Origin: an uncultured Acinetobacter sp.
GTDB lineage: Bacteria > Pseudomonadota > Gammaproteobacteria > Pseudomonadales > Moraxellaceae
Assembly (NCBI GenBank): GCA_913777945.1
Contig: CAJYTY010000018.1
Location: 1 to 64,000, forward strand
Reading direction: 5' to 3'
Length of the DNA: 64,000 nt
Shown here: positions 8,588 through 15,751 of the stretch, one piece after another
Layout: every line of letters starts with the position of its first letter
Position numbering within the stretch: position 1 is the first letter of the stretch
The notes under the pieces: model-generated
Databases searched by the model: none
Told to the model about the DNA's origin: nothing
Seen by the model: the letters and a program-made list of their open reading frames with translations, nothing else
Position numbers and translations under genes: made by a program

Positions 8588-8872
8588 TCAAGATGCGGAA
8601 TCATACTCTTTTTGATATGCATCTTCTTGAGATTTTGAAAATTCCGAATTATCTGAAACAAGACCTTTTATTACTACAAATAGTCTTTTCATATCGCTAA
8701 ATACCGTATCAGGCACGTTGTAGACCTTCTTTACATAGTCGGCTGTTTTTTCATGATTATTGCGCATTGCATCTATCATAACGGATAGATCAGCCACTTG
8801 CTCATATGCTAAAGCGTAGCCTTCAGATACATCGCTGGCATCGTATGATTTTGTCGGGGTATTTGTTTTCAT
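8588..8872 (-). CDS. Orphan 94-residue protein
   Basis: A small acidic soluble protein (starts MKTNTPTKSYDASD, ends EYDSAS). No family recognised. The start is supported by a strong ribosome binding site (GGGGTGAGCC directly before ATG). Immediately upstream, ten bases away, ends a broken reading frame (8882-9031), so it was probably the second gene of a two-gene unit whose first gene is now truncated. A terminator follows it. Confidence 0.6.
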   Translation of the reverse strand: MKTNTPTKSYDASDVSEGYALAYEQVADLSVMIDAMRNNHEKTADYVKKVYNVPDTVFSDMKRLFVVIKGLVSDNSEFSKSQEDAYQKEYDSAS

Positions 8873-8881
8873 GGCTCACCC

Positions 8882-9031
8882 CTACTGATCTAGTTTGTTT
8901 AAAGAAAGTAGATTGTTGTACTTTGCATCTGTACTGATCAAACGGCCAACGATTCCGTGCAAGTCCAGAGATTCATTTTGCCAGTCATGGTTTTGGGCAA
9001 TCTGGCAAAGTGTGGCATAATACTCACTTAT
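8882..9031 (-). pseudogene. C-terminal remnant of an unknown gene
   Basis: An open frame without start codon ends in a TAG ten bases before the next gene. It encodes about 49 residues (HDWQNESLDLHGIV and ending SLNKLDQ) with protein-like composition. An in-frame TAG lies directly upstream, and beyond it the sequence changes to AT-rich DNA carrying a gene on the other strand. This looks like the 3' stub of a gene cut at about position 9032. Confidence 0.4.
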
Positions 9032-9056
9032 CTACTAAAAAGAAATTGAGAATATT

Positions 9057-9278
9057 ATGAAATGTTTATTTAAATTTTCAATGCTTACCAATTCAAAAAT
9101 TTCAAATGTATTCTATAATTTACAACAAGCAACTGATCTTGCAGTTAAACAGAGAAACATACACTCATTCATAAATAAAAATCAGCATGTTAGAGAACTA
9201 GAAAACCTAAATACAGTTGTAAAGAATTCTCGAGTCACTTTGATTGAAGTCATTCATGATACTAATTGTTTTTTATAA
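9057..9278 (+). CDS. Small orphan ORF in the accessory patch
   Basis: 73 codons starting MKCLFKFSML. No domain recognised. A weak GAGA element is 8 bases before the ATG. Composition is very AT-rich. It lies between the truncated minus-strand unit and the 170-codon gene. It may be a real short gene or chance; confidence is low. Confidence 0.3.
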   Translation: MKCLFKFSMLTNSKISNVFYNLQQATDLAVKQRNIHSFINKNQHVRELENLNTVVKNSRVTLIEVIHDTNCFL

Positions 9279-9356
9279 AAAATATATTATGGATTTTTTT
9301 AAGATTAGTCATTCATTAATTTTTTCAATTCATATTTACACTATAAAGATAGCTAT

Positions 9357-9869
9357 ATGTCTAATTTAATAAAACTATTCCAAGATCAAAAAACTAAAGC
9401 TGGTATATTTCTAGAAGGTGAATACGAGTTATTTGAATTAAACCTTACTGATTGGAATATAAAAGACTATATTTCTCAATGGAAACATGCTGCGAAATAT
9501 TCATTGAAAAATAGAGAGGTATCCGCTCTAATACAAAATTATCAACATGCTAAAAATCATGCAAAAATAATTAGAATTTATACAATAATTCCTGAGGAAT
9601 TTACGATACATAAGAGCGCATTAGGTATAAAAGACGGTAAAGATTTTTTTATTACTGAATCAATTGTATTTATTACAGAAAATGAGAAAACTTTTATATC
9701 AGATAAGTCATTTAAGAAAATTAAAAAAAAATTTGGAAGAAATTTCCCTATTTTTTACTTTGATATAAAAAGAATGGATAAATTCTATCTGTATCTATCA
9801 GATCGGATAGAGGGAGTTTCGAATTGGAAAATATCAGAAAAAGATTTAAAAAGTGTTCTGAATCTGTAA
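9357..9869 (+). CDS. Orphan 170-residue protein, AT-rich accessory gene
   Basis: A lysine- and isoleucine-rich, probably cytoplasmic protein with no signal peptide. No family recognised. Segments such as DKSFKKIKKKFGRNFPIFYFDIKRMDKFYL are typical of low-GC accessory genes. Size and island context would suit an immunity or defence-type protein, but no partner toxin is visible, so this is only a guess. An IS3-family element has inserted 51 bp after its stop codon. Confidence 0.5.
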   Translation: MSNLIKLFQDQKTKAGIFLEGEYELFELNLTDWNIKDYISQWKHAAKYSLKNREVSALIQNYQHAKNHAKIIRIYTIIPEEFTIHKSALGIKDGKDFFITESIVFITENEKTFISDKSFKKIKKKFGRNFPIFYFDIKRMDKFYLYLSDRIEGVSNWKISEKDLKSVLNL

Positions 9870-9964
9870 GTATCTTACATATATTTTCTGATTTTAATAA
9901 TTCAATTTTAGTTTATCAATTGTCCACTTCCCCGTTATTGAGACACATCTAAACTAGAGTTTCC

Positions 9965-10372
9965 CAGTTTTATCCTGTAAATCGCAGGGAGTAAATTACC
10001 TAAACCTTCATGGGGGTGTTGCTCATTGTAATCCATACGCCACTATCCTGCCATTTTTCTCACTTGAGTTAAGTTTTCAAATAAATATGCATTGAGAAAC
10101 TCTCTTCTGAATGAACCATTGAACCTTTCAATGAACGCATTTTGCTGTGGCTTACCAAATTGTATATGCACAACGTCAATCTCATGTTCTTTACAGCAGT
10201 CCAGTAATTTAGCCGAAATAAATTAAGGACCATTATCAACTCGAAGTTGCTTAGGTAAACCATGTTGCTGCCCCAATCTGTCCAGTGCTCTTACAACACG
10301 TTCAGCGGGCAGTGATGCATCAACTTCAATATCCAGAAATTCCTTAGTACTTTCGTCCACCTCGTCGATCTA
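9965..10372 (-). pseudogene. IS3-family transposase OrfB, 3' remnant with stops
   Basis: The frame reads LVDESTKEFLDIEVDASLPA, then LRVDNGP, a TAA, FISAKLLDCCKEHEID, QFGKPQQNAFIERFNGSFR and a TAG before WRMDYNEQHPHEGLGNL. The second aspartate (DNGP) and the glutamate (NAFIERF) of the DDE triad are present, but the region with the first aspartate has been deleted. It is therefore inactive. Confidence 0.82.
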
Positions 10373-10375
10373 CTA

Positions 10376-10645
10376 TCACCAACCCTTTTTTACGAAGAGT
10401 TCCTTCATCGCACGGTTTTCCAGACTGAGTTCAGCAAACATTTTTTTAAGCTTGGTATTTTTTTCTTCTAACTCACGCATACGCTTGAATTCAGATGCTT
10501 CCATACCACCATACTTGCTTTTCCATACATAAAAGGTGGTATTGCCAATAACATGTTTACGGCAAATATCGTCAACTTTCATCCCAGCATCATCTTCTTT
10601 CAATATACTAACAATTTGGCTTTAGGTAAATCTTGATTTTTTCAT
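10376..10645 (-). pseudogene. IS3-family transposase OrfA, interrupted by an early stop
   Basis: Reading from ATG at 10645 gives MKKSRFT, a TAA stop, then SQIVSILKEDDAG and the helix-turn-helix plus leucine-zipper-like coiled coil ending RAMKELFVKKGW. This is the standard OrfA layout of IS3 elements (about 88 codons). The nonsense codon removes its normal start, although an internal ATG at 10603 could still give a 75-residue product without the first helix. Confidence 0.85.
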
Positions 10646-10854
10646 GTCTGTCTACTGATCTTATTTAATCAGAAACTCTAGTTATCACTGTCTCAGTTTA
10701 AGGGAAGTTGACAAATTGGACATAGACTATATCAAATGATATTTAAGAAAAATTGGAATAGACAAGCGTATGAGCTTTGTCGTACTGAATATGGTTATCA
10801 AGCTCCTATCTCTGAAGAAAATGAAATCCTTAATACAAAAAATTAGTAAAAATT

Positions 10855-11358
10855 ATGAGATGTTTAACTATTTTTCTGTTTAGTGCTGTTTTGATAGGCT
10901 GTAGTCATGCTGACAACTCTAAGCAGCAAAATCGTGAAAATGAAATTAGTAATAATCTTACATCAAGAACTATGGCAATTTCAGATGACATCGCTCAATC
11001 ACGAAGATTATATATATCGGCTTATCACAATATAAATAGCAAATCAGATATGAATAATGAATTGTATATTTATACAATTCGTAAAATTGATTCATTAATT
11101 GGAAATTATGAAGTAGATCAAGACAACTTTGAGAATGATATTAAGAACAATAAAAAAATATCAGTAGAAGCAGTAGATGGACTATGTATAATGAATAAAT
11201 TTGTTGAGAAATACTCAACTTTTATTAATATGAATAATGTTCCTGAAAGCCTTCAACAGAGTATGAAAGAGGCTCTAAAATATCAGCCCATCTATATCAA
11301 AAGGCTAAGTACGGATAAAGATTATCTAGGCCAATTAGAGTGTCTAAATTTGAAATAG
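10855..11358 (+). CDS. Orphan lipoprotein
   Basis: A 167-residue protein with a type II signal peptide: MRCLTIFLFSAVLIGC ends in a lipobox with Cys16 as the lipidation site. The mature part is helical, Asn- and Lys-rich, with two more cysteines in the C-terminal half (in GLCIMNK and LECLNLK). No family recognised. It is probably anchored to the outer or inner membrane facing the periplasm. It follows the IS element by 140 bp and is closed by a strong terminator. Very AT-rich, consistent with acquired DNA. Confidence 0.65.
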   Translation: MRCLTIFLFSAVLIGCSHADNSKQQNRENEISNNLTSRTMAISDDIAQSRRLYISAYHNINSKSDMNNELYIYTIRKIDSLIGNYEVDQDNFENDIKNNKKISVEAVDGLCIMNKFVEKYSTFINMNNVPESLQQSMKEALKYQPIYIKRLSTDKDYLGQLECLNLK

Positions 11359-11374
11359 TATGTTGATGCAAATT

Positions 11375-11396
11375 GCCCTCACTTGAGGGCTTTTTA
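11375..11396 (+). terminator. Intrinsic terminator of the orphan lipoprotein gene
   Basis: GCCCTCA and TGAGGGC flank CT, giving a tight GC-rich hairpin followed by TTTTTATT, 17 bp after the stop codon. Confidence 0.85.
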
Positions 11397-11657
11397 TTAT
11401 GTCTCACTCACCTTGGTTGCAGTCACGCTAGAAAGCAGAGGCAATTCATAACGATGTTCTTCAGGCTGAAAAGCTTGGCCATACCACATGAATGCCTCAA
11501 AATCCGACTCTGCATAAAATGCTTTCAACCAAATTACGATCGTTTTAAACTCAGGTTTAATGCGTTTATCCAATTCGGTCTTTAGAGGGAATAGTTGCCC
11601 ATTACTTTGACTACGACCACCATTTGAAACGTTACTGGTATTGTTTCTCGTATCTAC
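11397..11657 (-). pseudogene. C-terminal remnant of an unknown protein
   Basis: The minus-strand frame from 11657 to a TAA at 11397-11399 encodes 86 residues without a start codon. It contains GRSQSNGQLFPLKTELDKRI and FYAESDFEAFMWYGQAFQPE, which look like real coding sequence. An in-frame TAA lies directly upstream of 11657. I cannot name the family. It probably is the 3' end of a gene whose front has been lost or frameshifted. Confidence 0.4.
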
Positions 11658-12103
11658 TTAAATCAACATAACCAATCTGAGCTAGAGTATTTCTAGCCCA
11701 GATTTTTATTTCATTTAAAATAGTATGACGCTTAAATTTACTTATTTCTTTTTGACTATAAAGCTGCTTACAACAGCTTTACGAACGATCTGATCAAATT
11801 CTACTTTTGAAAAACCTGATCTATTTTTTTCTTTTGAATTCCCGGTGAACATATCGAATAGTTTCATGTTTAAGTCTGCCAACACGTTTGCTTATCTTTA
11901 ATTTATCGACAACCTATGTATATATCCATGTGAGTTCTAATTCTATATTGTTCATTAAGTAACCAAAAAACACTTCTACAGTAATCAAAGTTTTCACATT
12001 GTACAGATTGGATTTAGATGACCAAATTTTTTAACACGCGATAACAAAGCAAACATACCTATATTTAAGATGCTTGACTTCATCACATTGATAGATTCTT
12101 TTT
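11658..12103. other. AT-rich region with a 41-codon ORF at 11742-11867 (-)
   Basis: No established gene. On the minus strand an ATG at 11867 opens 41 codons (MKLFDMFTGNSKEKN, ending SFIVKKK) that look coding-like, perhaps the start of a broken gene or a tiny gene. The rest is AT-rich sequence without recognisable features. Confidence 0.3.
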
Positions 12104-12313
12104 TTAGTAGGTCATGATCTTTCGGAATTGTCTTTCACGCTTTAATAATCCCAATACTTTTTTACGGGCTTTGATTTCTTCTTCTGTATACGGCAGTAGT
12201 TGAATCAATTCCGATATTGCAAGATCTGCATGTTCAATCAGGAAACCGTCTTGCTCGGTCGTCCATTGTCGTAATACTGGAACAGCTTTCATATTTTTAC
12301 GAAGTCGCGTCAT
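12104..12313 (-). CDS. Small conserved-type hypothetical protein, Myb/SANT-like segment
   Basis: 69 residues, basic. The middle (VLRQWTTEQDGFLIEHADLAISELIQLLPYTEEEIKARKKVLGL) has the spacing of a SANT/Myb-like or GcrA-like three-helix unit: a tryptophan start, a helix of acidic and hydrophobic residues and an IKARKK helix. DNA binding is possible but unproven. It follows the acidic protein gene across a very strong terminator. Function unknown. Confidence 0.6.
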   Translation of the reverse strand: MTRLRKNMKAVPVLRQWTTEQDGFLIEHADLAISELIQLLPYTEEEIKARKKVLGLLKRERQFRKIMTY

Positions 12314-12332
12314 ATTTGATCGGGTTCAAATC

Positions 12333-12377
12333 TATTATAAATAAAGCCCAATTTTTGATTGGGCTTTATTTATAATA
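12333..12377. terminator. Very long perfect hairpin (20-bp stem), bidirectional terminator
   Basis: Positions 12333-12352 and 12358-12377 are exact reverse complements around a TTTTG loop; the GC-rich core is AAAGCCCAAT/ATTGGGCTTT with T-rich outer arms on each strand. It lies between the minus-strand genes at 12104-12313 and 12378-12581, directly at the stop codon of the latter, and would end its transcript. Confidence 0.85.
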
Positions 12378-12581
12378 TTAAGTGTCTTCTATTTCGATAG
12401 GATCACCGTCTTCAGGTCGTTGGTGACGTTCTCCATCATCTGCGGGATCGACACTTGAACCATCTTTGGTAATGGTATTATACAATTCATCTTCTTTTTT
12501 GTCGTCTAAGTACTCTTCATCCTCAAAATCGTGAGGTTCACTGTCGTCATCAAAATCAAGAGGCTTTTCTTCATCGATCAT
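12378..12581 (-). CDS. Small highly acidic hypothetical protein
   Basis: 67 residues, dominated by Asp and Glu (DFDDDSEPHDFEDEEYLDDKK and ending GDPIEIEDT), probably unfolded alone. No family name recognised. Composition suggests a charge-mimic or a flexible partner protein, but this is speculation. It is followed at once by a strong terminator and appears to be a free-standing gene. Confidence 0.55.
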   Translation of the reverse strand: MIDEEKPLDFDDDSEPHDFEDEEYLDDKKEDELYNTITKDGSSVDPADDGERHQRPEDGDPIEIEDT

Positions 12582-12690
12582 ATTAAGTCTTCCTTATCAT
12601 GTTGTTGGTTATAATGAGTATGCTTTCACTGAATCACTATTAAATATCGGTTCAGTTGGATACTCAGATTTTTCTTTGAACACTCATGAA

Positions 12691-12912
12691 CTAAACCGAG
12701 TACTCAATACGTGTATCTGGGTGATAAAATTTGCCTTCAGCATCTACTTCTACTTGATGTCCATCAATAAAGATCAATTTCACAGCATGAACCATATGTG
12801 AAGAACCATGGTCTAATTCTGGCTCTGATCGTGCTGAGGCGCACAGTGCAGCAACTTCGCGCTCATTACCATGTTGATCTTTGACAGTTATTATTTTTTC
12901 AGAAAGACTCAT
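12691..12912 (-). CDS. Small hypothetical protein (about 73 residues)
   Basis: The start at 12912 (MSLSEKIITVKDQHGNERE) is preferred over an upstream ATG at 13020 because an AAGGATC ribosome binding site precedes it and the extra 36 codons look non-coding. The protein has alternating beta-type segments (VKLIFIDGHQVEVDAEGKFYHP) and ends RIEYSV. No family name recognised. It probably is a cytoplasmic small beta-fold protein. Confidence 0.6.
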   Translation of the reverse strand: MSLSEKIITVKDQHGNEREVAALCASARSEPELDHGSSHMVHAVKLIFIDGHQVEVDAEGKFYHPDTRIEYSV

Positions 12913-13137
12913 TTTGTCTTGATCCTTATAAGGTTTGAGAACATTTGAGCCTTGTTTATAGCATAGAGAATTCGAGCTATACCCGAAATACTGCAAAGAG
13001 ACTGTCAATCTACAACCCATTCATATACAACTGTAATTTTAGATCAACATAAGTTACGCAACTGCTAATAAAGTGTCAGTCTATGTAGCTAAAAAGCGAA
13101 AAATAGGTGCTGTAACCCTATTTAGCCACTCTTAAAC

Positions 13138-13836
13138 CTAGATCGCGACCAGCTCCTTAATTCCTTTTTCAGACATTTCATCTCCACGTCCAGACGCAAT
13201 AATTTGTCCACGTGCCATCACGGTATACATATCGGCTAACTCTTCAGCAAAATCATAAAACTGCTCGACCAGAATAATTCCCATATCGCCCTTTTGTGTC
13301 AGGCGTTGAATTACTTTGGCGATGTCTTTAATAATTGACGGCTGAATTCCCTCTGTTGGCTCATCCAAAATCAAGATACGAGGTTCAGATGCCAATGCTC
13401 TTGCAATTGCCAGTTGCTGCTGTTGCCCACCAGAGAGATCTCCACCACGGCGATGTTTCATTTCCTCTAAAACTGGAAACAGCTCGTATAAAGAGCTTGG
13501 TACCTTTTTAGTTTTAGTACCTGAAAATTTAGCCATTCCAATGAGGATATTTTCTTCAACGGAAAGCGTCGAAAATATATCTCGCCCTTGCGGAACATAT
13601 GCAAGACCAGCTCGTACACGCTGTTCGGGCGACAGTTTTGAGATATCTTTACCATCCAAAATAATCTGCCCAGATTTAATCGGCAGTAATCCCATCAGGC
13701 ATTTTAACAAGGTAGTTTTGCCCACTCCATTTCGCCCTAGCACAACACTGCAATGTCCACACGCTGCACTCAATGAAACATCGCGCAAAATATGGCTGCC
13801 ACCATAAAACTGATTGATTTGTTGAATATTGAGCAT
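13138..13836 (-). CDS. urtE: Urea ABC transporter ATP-binding protein UrtE
   Basis: A 232-residue ABC ATPase of the LivF type. Visible motifs: Walker A GRNGVGKTT near residue 36, the signature LSGGQQQQLAIARALA, and Walker B ILILDEPTEGIQPS. It powers urea import together with UrtD. It is the last gene of the urtABCDE operon; only 9 bp separate it from urtD. The GLAYVPQGRDIFSTLSVEENI segment is characteristic of UrtE among LivF-like proteins. No urease gene lies in the window. Confidence 0.94.
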   Translation of the reverse strand: MLNIQQINQFYGGSHILRDVSLSAACGHCSVVLGRNGVGKTTLLKCLMGLLPIKSGQIILDGKDISKLSPEQRVRAGLAYVPQGRDIFSTLSVEENILIGMAKFSGTKTKKVPSSLYELFPVLEEMKHRRGGDLSGGQQQQLAIARALASEPRILILDEPTEGIQPSIIKDIAKVIQRLTQKGDMGIILVEQFYDFAEELADMYTVMARGQIIASGRGDEMSEKGIKELVAI

Positions 13837-13845
13837 GTGTCTATC

Positions 13846-14673
13846 CTATCGACCTAGATATTTTTCAATAACGTCTTCATTTGCTTGTACCTCTACCAAT
13901 GTTCCTTCTGCTAAAATAGCGCCTTGAGCCAGTACGGTCACTTTTTCACTGATCGTATCGATAAAACTCATATCATGTTCCACCACAATCAAGGTATGTT
14001 GCTTTTTGAGCTCCAAACAAAGCTCCGCAGTATGCTCAGTTTCTGCATCGGTCATACCCGCAACGGGTTCATCTAATAAAATCAGTTTTGGCTGCTGCAT
14101 CAGCAGCATTCCAATTTCAAGCCACTGCTTCTGACCGTGTGAAAGTAATCCCGCAGTTTTATGGCGAAAGTCCTTTAATCGAATTTGTTCGAGTGTTTGC
14201 TCCAAAGCCACTTGAGTTTCAGAGGACAATTTTGCGAAAAAACTCCGTTTTACAGTTTTATCTTTCGGTGCTGCCAACAGTAAATTTTCCATCACGCTAA
14301 AATTTTCAAATACTGTCGGTTTTTGAAATTTGCGGCCGATTCCAGCCTCAGCAATTTGCTCCGTGGTCATTTTGGCTAAATTATAGTTTTGACCGAAAAA
14401 TGCAGTACCTTGAGTAGGTCGAGTTTTGCCAGTAATGACATCCATCAGTGTTGTTTTTCCCGCACCATTTGGGCCAATAATGCAGCGTAGCTCGCCTTCA
14501 TTGATATATAAAGACAGATCGTTTAAAGCTCTAAAGGAATCAAACCAGACACTGACATTTTCAAGATAGAGCGCAATACCATGACTAAAATCTGCACCCT
14601 GAACCTTAGCCCTGCCGTATCCTTCACCATATTGTCCGCCATGCGGTGGTGTTTCGAATTGCACTTCGCTCAT
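13846..14673 (-). CDS. urtD: Urea ABC transporter ATP-binding protein UrtD
   Basis: A 275-residue LivG-type ABC ATPase. It has Walker A GPNGAGKTT (about residue 67), the IGRKFQKPTVFENFSVMENL segment typical of UrtD, signature LSHGQKQWLEIGMLL and Walker B LILLDEPVAGM. The N-terminal 30 residues, with GGQYGEGYGRAKVQG, are an extension before the ATPase fold. It acts at the cytoplasmic face of the UrtBC channel. The stop codon of urtC and the start of urtD are directly adjacent, so translation is probably coupled. Confidence 0.94.
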   Translation of the reverse strand: MSEVQFETPPHGGQYGEGYGRAKVQGADFSHGIALYLENVSVWFDSFRALNDLSLYINEGELRCIIGPNGAGKTTLMDVITGKTRPTQGTAFFGQNYNLAKMTTEQIAEAGIGRKFQKPTVFENFSVMENLLLAAPKDKTVKRSFFAKLSSETQVALEQTLEQIRLKDFRHKTAGLLSHGQKQWLEIGMLLMQQPKLILLDEPVAGMTDAETEHTAELCLELKKQHTLIVVEHDMSFIDTISEKVTVLAQGAILAEGTLVEVQANEDVIEKYLGR

Positions 14674-15744
14674 TTAATTTTTCTCCTTTTTAAAGCGGTC
14701 AAACAACCCCACCACACCTTTTGGCAGAAATAAGGTCACTACAATAAATAAACCACCCAAAATAAGTAACCAATACTCTGGAGCAGCCACGGTAAAGTAT
14801 GTTTTAACTGCATTAATCAGCCCTGCTCCCAATATTGGTCCAATTAGCGTTCCACGCCCGCCTGCAGCCACCCAAACGGCCATTTCAATGGAGTTGACAG
14901 GGTTCATTTCGCTCGGGTTAATAATCCCAGCCTGTGGGACGTAAAGCGCACCTGCTATTCCAGCGATCACGGCCGACAACACCCATGCCGAAAGTTTGTA
15001 CCAAAGCGTACGATAGCCTAAATATTGCAAGCGGTTTTCGCTGTCCCGAATTGCACCTAATACCCGCCCATAAGGACGATTCATCAAGCTACGTAAGCCA
15101 ATAAAACACAACATGAGTATCAGTGCAGTCATACAACACAAACTGGCGCGTGTAGGTGCTGAAGTAATGTCGAAACCTAAGATCGTTTTGAATCCAGTAA
15201 AGCCATTATTACCGCCAAAGCCTGTTTCATTTCGGAAAAACAATAATGCTGCAGCAAAAGTCATGGCCTGAGTAATGATTGAAAAATATACCCCTTTAAT
15301 TTTTGAGCGAAATGCAAAAAATCCAAATACAAACGCAATCACACCAGGGACTAAAACCACCAATAGCAGCGCCCAGATAAAATGCTCGGTGCCCAACCAA
15401 AACCATGGCAATTCATTCCAGCTTAAAAAACGCATGAAATCGGGCAATCCATCACCAGCCGACTCACGCATAAGGTACATACCAAAAGCATAACCGCCCA
15501 GTGCAAAGTAAAGACCATGCCCCAAACTTAAAATTCCGGCATAGCCCCAAACAAGGTCGAGTGCAAGTGCCACCAGTGCCAAACACATAATTTTGCCAAT
15601 CAGTGTGACCCAGTACGCAGACAAATAAAAAGCAGAATCAACAGGTGCCAGATGCAACCAAGGTAGAACTAAAAGCACCACAAAACAAAATACGATGAGT
15701 GCGGCACTCAACGGTTTGTCTGCAAACAATAAAGTGAATTTCAT
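14674..15744 (-). CDS. urtC: Urea ABC transporter permease UrtC
   Basis: A 356-residue LivM-type permease with about ten membrane helices; LSLGHGLYFALGGYAFGMYL is the family signature for urea permease UrtC, and the conserved EAA-like loop is around GAIRDSENRLQYLGY. The start is placed at 15744 (MKFTLLFADKPLSAA), eight bases after the urtB stop codon, instead of the longer frame beginning at 15780 inside urtB, because the protein then begins as its relatives do. Member of the urtABCDE operon. Confidence 0.92.
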   Translation of the reverse strand: MKFTLLFADKPLSAALIVFCFVVLLVLPWLHLAPVDSAFYLSAYWVTLIGKIMCLALVALALDLVWGYAGILSLGHGLYFALGGYAFGMYLMRESAGDGLPDFMRFLSWNELPWFWLGTEHFIWALLLVVLVPGVIAFVFGFFAFRSKIKGVYFSIITQAMTFAAALLFFRNETGFGGNNGFTGFKTILGFDITSAPTRASLCCMTALILMLCFIGLRSLMNRPYGRVLGAIRDSENRLQYLGYRTLWYKLSAWVLSAVIAGIAGALYVPQAGIINPSEMNPVNSIEMAVWVAAGGRGTLIGPILGAGLINAVKTYFTVAAPEYWLLILGGLFIVVTLFLPKGVVGLFDRFKKEKN

Positions 15745-15751
15745 GTGCGTC

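Larger units (their letters stand above)
9921..10713 (-). mobile_element. Internally deleted IS3-family insertion sequence with 3-bp target duplication
   Basis: Terminal inverted repeats are visible: the left end starts TGTCCACTTCCC (9921) and the right end, read on the minus strand, starts TGTCAACTTCCC (10713); both continue with TGAGACA and AACTAGAGTTTC. The trinucleotide AAT flanks both ends (9918-9920 and 10714-10716), as expected for IS3-family insertion. Inside, on the minus strand, lie OrfA (start 10645, TAA at codon 8, then an open frame with RKHVIGNTTFYVWKSKYGG) and only the last part of OrfB (DNGP, QFGKPQQNAFIERFNGSFRREFLNAY). OrfB has in-frame stops and has lost its N-terminal half. 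At 793 bp the copy is shorter than the 1.2-1.5 kb usual for IS3 elements and cannot move itself. Confidence 0.88.

Noticed and set aside
8458-8661. 67-codon minus-strand ORF overlapping the end of the 94-residue gene
   Set aside because: Overlaps the better supported gene and its terminator. Its last part (RFWIIDLHFIKNDRIAQ) resembles an NTF2-like tail, so a remnant is possible, but evidence is too thin to list.
11373-11585. 70-codon plus-strand ORF after the lipoprotein
   Set aside because: Starts inside the terminator and lies opposite a better coding-like minus-strand remnant.
12913-13021. Upstream start (13020) for the small gene ending at 12691
   Set aside because: The extra codons lack protein-like character and the internal ATG at 12912 has the ribosome binding site.
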